Shown here piece after piece: positions 28,608-39,385 of a DNA stretch of 64,000 nt (position 1 is the stretch's first letter; each line of letters starts with the position of its first letter). This DNA is from an uncultured Eubacteriales bacterium. Lineage in GTDB: Bacteria > Bacillota > Clostridia > Oscillospirales > Oscillospiraceae. The stretch covers positions 50,314 to 114,313 of the forward strand of contig ONPN01000013.1 of NCBI GenBank assembly GCA_900319695.1. Direction: 5' to 3'. The position numbers and the translations under genes were made by a program. Below the pieces are notes generated by a model. That model was not told the DNA's origin. It did no database searches and worked only from the letters and a program-made list of their open reading frames with translations.

Positions 28608-28762
28608 TACTGTTTTTCGTTAAAACGGTTCGTTTTAACGAAAAGGCATCGCGCAAAGCGCGCTGCCAGTTTTGTGCCCTTGGGCACAAAACACGTCTCA
28701 TATCTCCGACGCGCCTTTGGCGCTATAAAACGGCTTTAAGCCGTTTTATGGGAGACCAGTAT
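28607..28762 (-). repeat. 156-bp compound hairpin repeat, family A copy 1 (reverse orientation)
   Basis: Ends are ATACTG and CAGTAT. Inside are nested palindromes: CGTTAAAACG/CGTTTTAACG, GCGCAAAGCGCGC, TTTTGTGCCC/GGGCACAAAA, GCGCCTTTGGCGC and ATAAAACGGC/GCCGTTTTAT. Its reverse complement matches the element at 62389-62546 almost base for base, and the shortened copy at 57673-57781. Confidence 0.9.
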
Positions 28763-28769
28763 AAAAATC

Positions 28770-28851
28770 GTAGGGGCCGATGCCCTCATCGGCCCGCCGT
28801 TCTGCACGAGTGTGCGTTGATCGGCGGGTCGATCTGGGGATCGACCCCTAC
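28770..28851 (+). repeat. Dispersed palindromic repeat, family B copy 2
   Basis: An 82-bp element with GTAGGGG and CCCCTAC ends and the GGCCGATGCCCTCATCGGCC and GGTCGATCTGGGGATCGACC hairpins, nearly identical to 21127-21208 outside the central bases. It lies seven bases after the family A element. Confidence 0.88.
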
Positions 28852-28861
28852 GGTTGTATTT

Positions 28862-29851
28862 TTATCCTCTTTTGTTTTTCGCTTTGTCGTTGACGCCCAT
28901 AATGAGCTTCACACTGCGGCGCATCCTTCTCGTGAGAAGCCCGGTCAGCAGGCGGTATTTCGGACTCATGTCCCGGAGATAGGGATTGCTGCGCCACTGC
29001 GGGAAATGACTTAAAAACCACTGCATCAGCTTTTCCAGAACATCGCTGTCCGGGTCGGCCAGACACACGCGGACGGAGGCGGTCAGAAACACATTGTAAT
29101 ACGCCATGTAGCAAAGCTGCGGCTCGTACTTCTCATAAAGCCCCGCCGCTTCGTAATACCCGATGATCTCCTCCGCGGCGTCGATGATCTCCAGATTGCG
29201 CGCGGTGTTCGCGTTATTTGTGATGGAGCCGGGACGGATGAGATAGCGGTACCAGGCCTTGGGAAAGTACTGTATACGCCCGCACATCGGGTAGAGCTTC
29301 GGCACGGTGCGCAGGTCTTCGTACCAGACGCGGCCCGGGAAGCGGACGGAGCTGTCGAGAAAGAGACTGCGCCGGAAGAGCTTGTTGCACCCGGACGGCG
29401 GCTGGAACAGCAGCTCCGGGTATTCCGCAAGGGTAAAAGCGCCCTGCTTTTCGCTGCCGCGCATGATCCCTATGGAATCGCCGGAGGGGTTTACCTGGTT
29501 GAGGTCGAAAAGCCCGAGATCGAAGCTGCCGTCCAAAACGGACAGCATCTCCGAAAGCGCCCCCTTTTCAAGCGCGTCGTCGCTGTCCAGAAAGAGCAGA
29601 TAGTCGCCGCGCGCGAGGGAGAGGCCCGCGTTTCGCGCCGCGCCCAGGCCGCCGTTTTCCGTCGTGACGACGCGGATCAAGTTCGGATGCCGCGCGGCAT
29701 ACGCCGCCGCGATCAGACAGGAGTCGTCGGTCGAGCCGTCGTTGACCACGATGACCTCATAATCGGAAAGCGCCGGATCAAGCACAGAGTCAAGGCAGGC
29801 GGGCAGATACTCGCGCGTATTGTAGACGGGGATGATGATACTCAGCTTCAC
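28862..29851 (-). CDS. GT2 family glycosyltransferase, minus strand
   Basis: A 329-residue GT-A glycosyltransferase starting VKLSIIIPVYNTREYLPACL, with VIVVNDGSTDDSCLIAAAY and LFLDSDDALEKGALSEML. It is clearly paralogous to the plus-strand GT2 enzyme at 27672. The GTG at 29851 is chosen since AGAGGTG lies eight bases upstream and homologues begin at this point; the ORF continues to 29938 without a better start. It faces the plus-strand cluster across two repeats, so it probably belongs to the same surface-glycan set but has been inverted or inserted separately. Confidence 0.88.
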   Translation of the reverse strand: MKLSIIIPVYNTREYLPACLDSVLDPALSDYEVIVVNDGSTDDSCLIAAAYAARHPNLIRVVTTENGGLGAARNAGLSLARGDYLLFLDSDDALEKGALSEMLSVLDGSFDLGLFDLNQVNPSGDSIGIMRGSEKQGAFTLAEYPELLFQPPSGCNKLFRRSLFLDSSVRFPGRVWYEDLRTVPKLYPMCGRIQYFPKAWYRYLIRPGSITNNANTARNLEIIDAAEEIIGYYEAAGLYEKYEPQLCYMAYYNVFLTASVRVCLADPDSDVLEKLMQWFLSHFPQWRSNPYLRDMSPKYRLLTGLLTRRMRRSVKLIMGVNDKAKNKRG

Positions 29852-29921
29852 GAAAAGCACCTCTTTTCCCCGCCATGATACCACAGCGGCGCGGGCCTTG
29901 GCAAGCGGCGTCAGAAAACAG

Positions 29922-29950
29922 TTGCCCTCCGCCAACAATTGATGTATAAT
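29922..29950 (+). promoter_or_regulatory. Sigma-A promoter of lepB operon
   Basis: TTGCCC (29922-29927) and a perfect TATAAT (29945-29950) are 17 bases apart. Transcription would start about 25 bases before the lepB ATG. Confidence 0.75.
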
Positions 29951-29983
29951 ACAGAATCATTTTATAAAGAAGTGGAGATCATC

Positions 29984-30559
29984 ATGGCTGATAAAATGAA
30001 AAAGAAAACGGCGGGGGAAGCCCCCGATCCCAACGCCTCCAGCAAGGAGCTGTACGACTGGATATACTGCCTGCTGTTCGCGCTGATCGTGGCGGTGCTG
30101 CTCTTCTCCTTCGTCGTGCACCCCATCGACGTGGTCGGCTCCTCCATGGTCCCGACGCTGCACAACGGCGACAAGATGCTGGTGTCCGGCCTGTTCTACA
30201 AGCCGAAGGCCGGGGACGTGGTCGTCTTCAAAAAGGACGAGTACGATCCCAACAAGGCCCTCGTCAAGCGCGTGATCGCGACCGAAGGGCAGGAGATCAA
30301 CATGGACTTTGCAAACGGCATCGTCTACATCGACGGCGAGCCGATCGCCGAGCCCTACATCAACGAGCTGACCTTCAACAAGCTCGACTTCATCGGGCCC
30401 AAGACCGTCCCGGAGGGCTGCGTCTTCGTCATGGGCGATAACCGCAACGCCTCCGTTGACAGCCGCAAAAAGGAGATCGGCATGCTCGACAACCGCCTCA
30501 TTCTCGGCCGGGCCTATTATGTGATCTTCCCGCTGTCCGTCCTGAGGGCCATCAAGTGA
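29984..30559 (+). CDS. lepB: Signal peptidase I
   Basis: A 191-residue type I signal peptidase with one N-terminal membrane helix (residues about 28-46). The catalytic serine is Ser54 in GSSMVPTL and the general-base lysine Lys95 in LVKRVIATEG; the later GDNRNASVDSR box is also intact. It removes signal peptides from exported proteins at the outer face of the membrane. GTGGAG precedes the ATG at 29984 by six bases. It heads lepB-rbgA-rnhB-yraN, an operon order widely kept in Firmicutes, where secretion and ribosome assembly genes travel together. Confidence 0.95.
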   Translation: MADKMKKKTAGEAPDPNASSKELYDWIYCLLFALIVAVLLFSFVVHPIDVVGSSMVPTLHNGDKMLVSGLFYKPKAGDVVVFKKDEYDPNKALVKRVIATEGQEINMDFANGIVYIDGEPIAEPYINELTFNKLDFIGPKTVPEGCVFVMGDNRNASVDSRKKEIGMLDNRLILGRAYYVIFPLSVLRAIK

Positions 30560-31449
30560 CCGACGGCCGCGAGAAAATGAACATCCAATGGTTCCCGGGC
30601 CACATGACCCGGGCCCAGCGTATGATCGAAGACAACCTCAAACTCGTCGACGCGGTGTGCGAGATCTTGGACGCGCGCATCCCGCTTGCAAGCCGCAACC
30701 CGGATATCGACCGCCTCGCGGGGGACAAGCCGCGGCTTGTGATCCTCAACCGCTGTGATCTGGCCGACCCGGAGGCCACGGCGAAGTGGCGGCGCTTTTA
30801 TCAGGAGCGGGGGATCGCCGTCCTCGAGACCGACGCAAAGTCGGGCAAGGGCGTAAACGGCTTCGTCCCCGCCGTGCGGGAACTGTTAAAGGACAAGCTC
30901 GACAGCTACGCCGCGAAGGGCCAGGTCGGAAGACCCCTGCGGGTGATGATCCTCGGCATCCCGAACGTGGGCAAGTCCACCCTCATCAACAAGGTGGCGG
31001 GCCGCAAGGCCGCCATCGCGGGGGACAAGCCCGGCGTCACCCGGGGCCGCCAGTGGATCAGTATTGACGCAGGGCTCGACCTGCTGGACACACCCGGCAT
31101 CCTCTGGCCAAAGTTTGACAGCCAGGAGGTGGGGGAGCTTCTCGCCATCACCAACGCCATCAAGGCGGACGTGCTGGACCGCGAGACCCTGAGCGCCAAT
31201 TTTATGCTGAGACTCAGGGAGCACTACCCCGACGCCCTGCGCGAGCGCTACAAGATCGAGCCGGACCCCGACCTGAACGGCTTTGAGCTCCTGGAGCAGG
31301 CCGCCAAAAAGCGCGGCTTTCTCGTCTCAAAGGGCGAGTACGATATCGAGCGCATGGCCAACACCCTTTTGAAGGAGTACCACGAGGGCAAATTGGGAAG
31401 ACTGACGCTGGAGATGCCGGATGACAGAACTGTGGACGCTGGAAAATGA
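30556..31449 (+). CDS. rbgA: Ribosome biogenesis GTPase YlqF/RbgA
   Basis: About 297 residues. It is a circularly permuted GTPase: the G4 motif NRCDLAD comes before the P-loop GIPNVGKSTLINKV and the G3 LDTPGILWP. The family opening NIQWFPGHMTRAQRM is present. RbgA is needed for late assembly of the 50S subunit, including entry of L16. The GTG at 30556 overlaps the lepB stop (GTGA) and has GAGGG nine bases upstream; an ATG at 30577 is an alternative and matches the more usual N-terminus. The 3' end overlaps rnhB by 29 bases. Confidence 0.94.
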   Translation: MTDGREKMNIQWFPGHMTRAQRMIEDNLKLVDAVCEILDARIPLASRNPDIDRLAGDKPRLVILNRCDLADPEATAKWRRFYQERGIAVLETDAKSGKGVNGFVPAVRELLKDKLDSYAAKGQVGRPLRVMILGIPNVGKSTLINKVAGRKAAIAGDKPGVTRGRQWISIDAGLDLLDTPGILWPKFDSQEVGELLAITNAIKADVLDRETLSANFMLRLREHYPDALRERYKIEPDPDLNGFELLEQAAKKRGFLVSKGEYDIERMANTLLKEYHEGKLGRLTLEMPDDRTVDAGK

Positions 31450-32023
31450 GATATACGGCGAGGGCTATTCGCTTCTCTGCGGCGTGGACGAGGCCGGGCG
31501 GGGACCGCTGGCAGGGCCGGTCTGCGCCGCCGCCGTCATTCTGCCCCGGGGGCTTGTGCTCGCAGGGCTGGACGACTCCAAAAAGCTGACGGAGAAAAAG
31601 CGCGAAGCTCTGTTCGACCCCATCCGTGAGGCGGCGATCAGCTATGGCGTCGCCTTTGCGAGCGTAGAGGAGATCGAGACGCTCAACATCTTAAACGCCA
31701 CCTTCCTCGCCATGAACCGCGCGATCGAACAGTTGAGCCCCGCGCCGGAGCTTGCCCTCATCGACGGCAACCGGAATACGGGCATACGCTTTCCCAGCCG
31801 CTGCGTCGTCAAGGGCGACGCGAAATGCGCGGACATCGCCGCGGCCTCGGTGCTGGCCAAGGTGACGCGAGACCGCTATATGCTCGAGATGGCCGAAAAG
31901 TATCCGGAGTACCGCTTCGAGCAGCATAAGGGCTACGGCACGGCGCTGCACTATGAGGCCCTGCGGGAACACGGCCCCTCGCCCATCCACCGGATGAGCT
32001 TTCTGAAAAAGCTGTACGGATGA
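31421..32023 (+). CDS. rnhB: Ribonuclease HII
   Basis: A 200-residue RNase HII. The catalytic DEXGRG motif appears as VDEAGRGPLAGPV near residue 23; the second and third acidic residues lie in ALIDGNRN and KGDAKCADIAAASVLAKV, and the C-terminal EHGPSPIHRMSF is characteristic. It cuts RNA in RNA/DNA hybrids and starts removal of single ribonucleotides. The ATG lies 29 bases inside the end of rbgA, which is the common arrangement (ylqF-rnhB). It overlaps yraN by four bases. Confidence 0.96.
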   Translation: MTELWTLENEIYGEGYSLLCGVDEAGRGPLAGPVCAAAVILPRGLVLAGLDDSKKLTEKKREALFDPIREAAISYGVAFASVEEIETLNILNATFLAMNRAIEQLSPAPELALIDGNRNTGIRFPSRCVVKGDAKCADIAAASVLAKVTRDRYMLEMAEKYPEYRFEQHKGYGTALHYEALREHGPSPIHRMSFLKKLYG

Positions 32024-32388
32024 ACGATAAAAAGACGCTCGGAAACTGGGGCGAGGACAAAGCGGCCCTGTATCTGCGCCTGCACGGCTATCGCATCGTG
32101 GAACGCAATTTCCGCTGCCGCCAGGGCGAGATCGACGTCATCGCACAAAAGGGCGGCGTGATCGCCTTTGTCGAGGTGAAGCTCCGCAAAAACGCGGAGC
32201 ACGGCGAGGCGCGGGAATTTGTGACCTGGGCCAAGCAGCGCCGCGTGATCAGCGCGGCCGAACTCTGGCTGATGAAAACCGGCTGTGAGCTTCAGCCGCG
32301 CTTTGACGTGATCGAGGTCTACGCGCCCGAGGGGACGGACACCCGCCGCCCCGCGATCCGGCACCTCGAAAACGCATTTTCGCTTTAA
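32020..32388 (+). CDS. YraN family (UPF0102) putative endonuclease
   Basis: A 122-residue protein with the YraN core: GNWGEDKAALYLRLHGYRIV, NFRCRQGEIDVIAQ and AFVEVKLRKN, the E-D-EVK arrangement of a restriction-endonuclease-like fold. The biochemical role is not settled; conservation beside rnhB suggests DNA or RNA processing. It overlaps rnhB by four bases (ATGA) and is the last gene of the lepB operon, followed after about 65 bases by a terminator. Confidence 0.9.
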   Translation: MNDKKTLGNWGEDKAALYLRLHGYRIVERNFRCRQGEIDVIAQKGGVIAFVEVKLRKNAEHGEAREFVTWAKQRRVISAAELWLMKTGCELQPRFDVIEVYAPEGTDTRRPAIRHLENAFSL

Positions 32389-32453
32389 TAATACGAAACC
32401 GGCGCTGGCTCCGGGCGGCAGTTTGCGTGTGGAACATCTTTCAATCCTATGTA

Positions 32454-32479
32454 CCCCTGCCGACAGGGCAGGGGCTTTT
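32454..32479 (+). terminator. Intrinsic terminator of lepB-yraN operon
   Basis: CCCCTGCC (32454-32461), loop GACAG, GGCAGGGG (32467-32474), then CTTTT. Its T run touches the stop codon of the convergent DUF1540 gene. Confidence 0.8.
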
Positions 32480-32655
32480 CAGCATGTGCCGCGCGGGCAG
32501 AAGGTGGAGCAGTAGGTCTCGCCCTTGGAGCTCGCGTTCTCGTTCTGGACGCTGATGTGCTCGGCGCTGCAGCGGCAGTCGACGGTGTTGTACTTGCAGG
32601 CGATGACGTCGCAGCCGACGCCGGGATTGCCTGTGCGCAGTTTCTTATCGTTCAT
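32479..32655 (-). CDS. DUF1540 domain protein, small cysteine-rich
   Basis: A 58-residue protein read directly from the minus strand. It starts MNDKKLRTGNPGVGCDVIAC and continues KYNTVDCRCSAEHISV, then TYCSTFCPRGTC at the end. The pattern CxVxxCxYNxxxxCxAxxIxV followed by CxTF is the DUF1540 signature, with seven or more cysteines likely binding metal. The function of the family is unknown; it is common in spore-forming Firmicutes. The start is well supported by GGAGG seven bases upstream of the ATG. It is divergent from the phosphoesterase gene with about 70 bases between starts. Confidence 0.85.
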   Translation of the reverse strand: MNDKKLRTGNPGVGCDVIACKYNTVDCRCSAEHISVQNENASSKGETYCSTFCPRGTC

Positions 32656-32725
32656 GTTGTGCCTCCATCAATATTGGATTCAGGCATAGTATTCGCTGTT
32701 TTTCGTTTTTTATTCGGAGGTTTTT

Positions 32726-33427
32726 ATGGCCCTTTACACCATCGGCGACCTGCATCTCTCGTTTGCCAAGGACAAACCGATGGACGTCTTCGGTGAGCGC
32801 TGGCGCAATCACGCGGAGAAGCTGAGAGATAACTTCGCAAAACTGAATGACGACGACCTCACCGTGCTCTGCGGGGACCTGAGCTGGGGCATGAGTCTCG
32901 AGGAGACCGCGCCGGATTTCGCCTTCGTCGACGCCCTGCCCGGAAAGAAGCTCATCCTCAAGGGAAACCACGATTACTGGTGGACCACGGCGGCCAAGAC
33001 GAAGCGCTTCTTTGAAGAGAAGGGGATCGCCACCATCGACATCCTCCACAACAACGCCTTTGCCTGGGGCGAGTACGCCATTTGCGGGACGCGGGGCTGG
33101 TTTTACGAGGAGGAGACCGGCGGCGAGCACGACGCCAAAATCATGCGGCGGGAGGTCATGCGCCTGGAGGCCTCGCTCAAGGCGGCGGGGGACAGGAAGA
33201 AGCTGGTCTTTCTCCACTATCCGCCGATTTACGGCGCTTACCGCTGCGAGGAGATCCTTTCCCTACTCAAGGAGCACCGCGTCGGCCTGTGCTGCTACGG
33301 CCATATCCACGGCAAGGGCTGCGGAGGGGCGTTCAACGGCTGGCACGACGGAACGGAGTTTAAGCTCGTATCGGCGGATTTTATCAATTTTACCCCGCTG
33401 AGATTACCATTTTCTGCTGATGTTTAA
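32726..33427 (+). CDS. Calcineurin-like metallophosphoesterase
   Basis: A 233-residue phosphoesterase. Metal ligand motifs are TIGDLHLSF (GDxH) near residue 8, LCGDLSWG (GD) near 50, LKGNHDYWW (GNHD) near 78, then HYPPIYG and YGHIHGKG towards the end. It hydrolyses phosphoester bonds using two metal ions; its natural substrate cannot be told from sequence, though this branch is typical of soluble clostridial enzymes. GGAGG lies six bases before the ATG. It appears to be a single-gene unit between the DUF1540 gene and the tig promoter. Confidence 0.88.
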   Translation: MALYTIGDLHLSFAKDKPMDVFGERWRNHAEKLRDNFAKLNDDDLTVLCGDLSWGMSLEETAPDFAFVDALPGKKLILKGNHDYWWTTAAKTKRFFEEKGIATIDILHNNAFAWGEYAICGTRGWFYEEETGGEHDAKIMRREVMRLEASLKAAGDRKKLVFLHYPPIYGAYRCEEILSLLKEHRVGLCCYGHIHGKGCGGAFNGWHDGTEFKLVSADFINFTPLRLPFSADV

Positions 33428-33437
33428 GATTTAGTCA

Positions 33438-33466
33438 TTGATTTTAAAAAGGATATCTGCTATCAT
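33438..33466 (+). promoter_or_regulatory. Sigma-A promoter of tig
   Basis: TTGATT (33438-33443) and TATCAT (33461-33466) are 17 bases apart, about 40 bases before the tig start. Confidence 0.65.
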
Positions 33467-33507
33467 ACCTCAGTACGCGCAGACACATAAATAGGAGGAA
33501 AGCAAGA

Positions 33508-34806
33508 ATGATTTTCAAGAACGTTGAGAAAAACGAGAAAAATACCGCTGTTTTTACGGTGGAGTGCGACGCGGCCGAGTTTGAGAAGGCCGTCAACGCC
33601 GCCTACCTTAAGAACAGATCTTCGATAAGCATCCCCGGCTTCCGCAAGGGCAAGGCCCCCCGCGCGGTGATCGAGGGCATGTACGGCCATGAGGTCTTCT
33701 ATCAGGACGCGATGGACGAGCTGGCCCCCGAGGCCTATGAGTTCGGCGTCAAGGAGTCCGGCCTGCAGGTCGTCGGTGCCCCCGCCATCTCCGATGTGAA
33801 CGTCACCGACGACAAGGGCGTCGTCTACAGCTTTTCCGTCTCCGTCTATCCCGAGGTCACCCTCGGCCAGTACAAGGGCCTCGAGGCCGTGAAGGCCTCC
33901 GTTGAGGTCACGGACGCAGACGTGGAGAAGGAGCTTGAGAGCGTGCGCAAGCGCAACGCCCGTATGCTCGACATCGACGACCGCGCCGCCCAGATGGGCG
34001 ACACCGCCGACATCGACTTTGACGGCTACCTCAATGGCGAGCGCTTCGACGGCGGCAAGGCCGAGGGCCACAAGCTCGAGCTGGGCTCCAACAGCTTCGT
34101 CCCCGGCTTTGAGGATCAGGTCGTCGGCATGAAGGTCGGCGAGGAGAAGGACATCAACATCACCTTCCCGACCGACTACACCCCGGAGCTCGCGGGCAAG
34201 GACGTGGTCTTCAAGGTCAAGCTCAACGGCATCACCACTCCCGAGCTGCCCGAGCTGGACGACGAGTTTGCCAAGGACGTGTCCGAGTTTGACACTCTCG
34301 ACGAGTACAAGGCCGACATCCGCGCCAATCTCGAGAAGACCCGCAAGGAGCAGGCCGACAACAACTTCCGCACCGCCATTATGGCCCAGGCCGTTGAGAA
34401 CATCAGCGCCGACATCCCCGAGGTCATGGTGGAGGAGAAGGTGGAGGACAACCTCCGCGGCTACGCCCGCCAGTTCGGCATGAACGACCGCAACGTCAGC
34501 CTCGACGAGATCAAGAAGATGATGGGCATCACCGACGAGATCATGGACAGCAGCATCCGTCCCGCGGCCCTGTTCCAGGTCAAAAACGACCTCCTGCTCG
34601 ACGCCGTGATGAAGGCGGAGGATCTGGGCGAGACCGACGAGGGCTTTGACGCCTACGTCGCCAAGGTCGCCGAGGACGTCAAGGCGAGTGTGGAGCAGCT
34701 CAAGCAGTACTTCGGCGAGGACTTCATGCGCCACGAGTACCGCAAGGAGCTGGCCGTCGACCTCATCGTCAACAGCGCCGTCGCCAAGGAAGCCGAGAAG
34801 GAATAA
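33508..34806 (+). CDS. tig: Trigger factor, ribosome-bound chaperone and prolyl isomerase
   Basis: A 432-residue trigger factor. The ribosome-binding signature GFRKGKAPRAVIE lies near residues 44-56; the FKBP-type isomerase domain covers about 160-245 (MGDTADIDFDGYLNGERFDG, LELGSNSFVPGFEDQVVGM); the rest is the helical chaperone arms. It binds the ribosome exit tunnel and shields new chains. AGGAGGAA precedes the ATG by eight bases. It leads the quality-control cluster tig-clpP-clpX-lon, in the classical order. Confidence 0.97.
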   Translation: MIFKNVEKNEKNTAVFTVECDAAEFEKAVNAAYLKNRSSISIPGFRKGKAPRAVIEGMYGHEVFYQDAMDELAPEAYEFGVKESGLQVVGAPAISDVNVTDDKGVVYSFSVSVYPEVTLGQYKGLEAVKASVEVTDADVEKELESVRKRNARMLDIDDRAAQMGDTADIDFDGYLNGERFDGGKAEGHKLELGSNSFVPGFEDQVVGMKVGEEKDINITFPTDYTPELAGKDVVFKVKLNGITTPELPELDDEFAKDVSEFDTLDEYKADIRANLEKTRKEQADNNFRTAIMAQAVENISADIPEVMVEEKVEDNLRGYARQFGMNDRNVSLDEIKKMMGITDEIMDSSIRPAALFQVKNDLLLDAVMKAEDLGETDEGFDAYVAKVAEDVKASVEQLKQYFGEDFMRHEYRKELAVDLIVNSAVAKEAEKE

Positions 34807-35015
34807 TTTTCCCGGGATAAGGATATGCTCTGAATGTCAATTGCGAGACCATGTCTCGCAATTGAGGGCTCGCGCTTATCGCACGCGGCGATGCGTGATA
34901 CGCCGCGTTTGGTCGGCGCGAGGACTCGCATAGCTCGGCTCAGGGTGTTTTTGCCGAGGCAAAGCCCCGTCAAAAACGGATTTGACCGGCTTATTCTTTG
35001 GAGGAGATTTTTTCA
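34807..35015 (+). other. 209-bp palindrome-rich spacer upstream of clpP
   Basis: No gene is seen. It holds a perfect 11-bp inverted repeat CAATTGCGAGA-CCATG-TCTCGCAATTG (34838-34864), a GCGGCG/CGCCGC hairpin near 34892-34910 and GTTTTTG/CAAAAAC around 34949-34979. No CIRCE or CtsR-type site was recognised. It may hold a tig terminator, clpP promoter or operator, or be another small repeat. Confidence 0.5.
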
Positions 35016-35597
35016 ATGAGTTTAGTACCCTATGTAGTGGAGCAGACCAGCCGGGGAGAGAGGTCCTATGACATCTTTTCCCGCCTGCTCAATGACCGTA
35101 TCGTCATGCTGTCCGAGGAAGTGAACGACGCCACGGCGAGTCTCATCGTCGCCCAGCTTCTCTACCTCGAGGCGCAGGACCCCGACAAGGACATTCAGTT
35201 CTACATCAACAGCCCCGGCGGCAGCGTCTCCGCGGGCCTTGCGATCTACGACACCATGCAGTATATCAAGCCCGACGTCTCGACCATCTGCATCGGCATG
35301 GCCGCCTCCATGGGCGCGTTTCTGCTGTCCTCCGGCGCGAAGGGCAAGCGCATCGCCCTGCCCAACGCCGAGATCATGATCCACCAGCCCCTCGGCGGCG
35401 CCCAGGGTCAGGCCACGGACATCCAGATCCAGGCCCAGCATATTCTCAAGATCAAGAAAAAGCTGAATGAGATCCTGGCAGAGAATACCGGCAAGTCTCT
35501 CGAACAGATCACCGCCGACTGCGAGCGCGACTACTTCATGTCTGCGGACGAGGCCAGGGACTACGGCCTGATCGATAAGGTCATCTATAAGCGCTGA
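35016..35597 (+). CDS. clpP: ATP-dependent Clp protease proteolytic subunit
   Basis: A 193-residue ClpP with intact catalytic triad: Ser98 in [11 protein letters not shown], His123 in [13 protein letters not shown] and an Asp near 172 in the [11 protein letters not shown] region. The N-terminal [20 protein letters not shown] is typical. It forms tetradecamers and degrades proteins fed by ClpX. GGAGGA lies ten bases before the ATG at 35016; the ORF opens at 34998 but homologues start here. A GC-rich hairpin separates it from clpX. Confidence 0.97.
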   Translation: MSLVPYVVEQTSRGERSYDIFSRLLNDRIVMLSEEVNDATASLIVAQLLYLEAQDPDKDIQFYINSPGGSVSAGLAIYDTMQYIKPDVSTICIGMAASMGAFLLSSGAKGKRIALPNAEIMIHQPLGGAQGQATDIQIQAQHILKIKKKLNEILAENTGKSLEQITADCERDYFMSADEARDYGLIDKVIYKR

Positions 35598-35605
35598 TTT
35601 GAGCA

Positions 35606-35640
35606 AAAGGGGGGACGGAACCTGTCCCCCTTTTCTTTAA
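35606..35640 (+). terminator. Weak hairpin/attenuator between clpP and clpX
   Basis: AAAAGGGGGGAC pairs with GTCCCCCTTTT, followed by CTTT. It would lower clpX expression relative to clpP or protect the clpP 3' end. Confidence 0.55.
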
Positions 35641-35652
35641 CGAGGTATTTTT

Positions 35653-36972
35653 ATGGCAAGAAATGAAGACAGACGCAGCATCCGCTGCTCCTTCTGCGGC
35701 AAGCCGCAGTCTATGGTGGAGCACCTGATCGCGGGCAACAACTGCTATATCTGCGACGACTGCGTGCGCATGTGCGCCAGCATCATCGACGAAGAGGAAG
35801 ACGGCGCGGAGCTCGAGCCCGTCCTGGGCAGCGACGGCCTTCCCCTCGATCTGAGAAAGCTCCCCAAGCCCATGCAGATCAAGGCCCGACTTGACGAGTA
35901 TGTCATCGGCCAGGAGAAGGCGAAGATCGCCCTGTCCGTGGCCGTCTACAATCACTATAAGCGCATCCTCCACGGCGCGAAGGACGAGGTGGAGCTCCAG
36001 AAGAGCAACATCCTGCTCATCGGCCCCACCGGCAGCGGCAAGACCCTCTTCGCCCAGACCATGGCGAAGATGCTCGACGTGCCCTTCGCCATCGCCGACG
36101 CCACCACCCTGACCGAGGCCGGCTACGTGGGCGAGGATGTGGAGAACGTCATCCTCAAGCTGCTGCAGGCGGCGGACTTCGATGTGGAGCGCGCCCAGAA
36201 GGGCATCATCTACATCGACGAGATCGACAAGATCGCCCGCAAGAGCGAGAACACCTCCATCACCCGCGACGTGTCGGGCGAGGGTGTGCAGCAGGCCCTG
36301 TTAAAGCTCCTCGAGGGCACCATCGCCAATGTCCCCCCGAAGGGCGGACGCAAGCACCCCCAGCAGGAGTTTATCCATGTGGACACCACGAACATCCTCT
36401 TTATCTGCGGCGGCGCGTTCGACGGCCTCGACAAGATCATCGAGAAGCGCACCGACAAAAAATCCATGGGCTTCGGCGCGGACATCACCAGCCGGGCCGA
36501 GCGGGACGTGGGGCAGATCCTGTCCCAGGTTCAGCAGCACGATCTGCTGAAGTTCGGCATCATCCCCGAGCTCATCGGCAGACTCCCGGTCATCGCAACC
36601 CTCGACAGCCTGAGCCGGGACGATCTGGTCCGCATCCTCACCGAGCCGAAAAACGCCATGACCCGCCAGTACCAGGCCCTGATGGCCTACGACGGCGTGG
36701 AGCTCAGCTATGATCCCGAGGCCCTGGAGGCCATCGCGGACAGGGCCATCGAGCTCAAGATCGGCGCCCGCGGTCTGAGAAGCGTGGTGGAGGGCGTCAT
36801 GACCGACACCATGTACCGCATCCCCTCCGACAAGACGGCAAAGAAGGTCATCGTCACCCTCGACAGCGTCAAAAACGGGACTGCGCCGCTTGTCCTGCAC
36901 GAGGGGGAGCAGCGCCTCAATCTGGGGGAGCCGGTCCCGCAGAAGCTGATTGAAGAGAAGAAAGAAGCATAA
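35653..36972 (+). CDS. clpX: ATP-dependent Clp protease ATP-binding subunit ClpX
   Basis: A 439-residue AAA+ unfoldase. The N-terminal zinc-binding domain has CSFCGKPQ and [11 protein letters not shown]; Walker A is [12 protein letters not shown] near residue 125, Walker [15 protein letters not shown], and the pore and IGF-type loops ([13 protein letters not shown]) link it to ClpP. It recognises tagged substrates, such as SsrA-tagged proteins, and threads them into ClpP. The start has a weak ribosome binding site (AACGAGG) eight bases upstream. The lon gene follows 24 bases after the stop. Confidence 0.98.
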   Translation: MARNEDRRSIRCSFCGKPQSMVEHLIAGNNCYICDDCVRMCASIIDEEEDGAELEPVLGSDGLPLDLRKLPKPMQIKARLDEYVIGQEKAKIALSVAVYNHYKRILHGAKDEVELQKSNILLIGPTGSGKTLFAQTMAKMLDVPFAIADATTLTEAGYVGEDVENVILKLLQAADFDVERAQKGIIYIDEIDKIARKSENTSITRDVSGEGVQQALLKLLEGTIANVPPKGGRKHPQQEFIHVDTTNILFICGGAFDGLDKIIEKRTDKKSMGFGADITSRAERDVGQILSQVQQHDLLKFGIIPELIGRLPVIATLDSLSRDDLVRILTEPKNAMTRQYQALMAYDGVELSYDPEALEAIADRAIELKIGARGLRSVVEGVMTDTMYRIPSDKTAKKVIVTLDSVKNGTAPLVLHEGEQRLNLGEPVPQKLIEEKKEA

Positions 36973-36996
36973 GCCATTCACAGCGAGGTGACACCC

Positions 36997-39384
<2,388 letters not shown>

Positions 39385-39385
39385 G

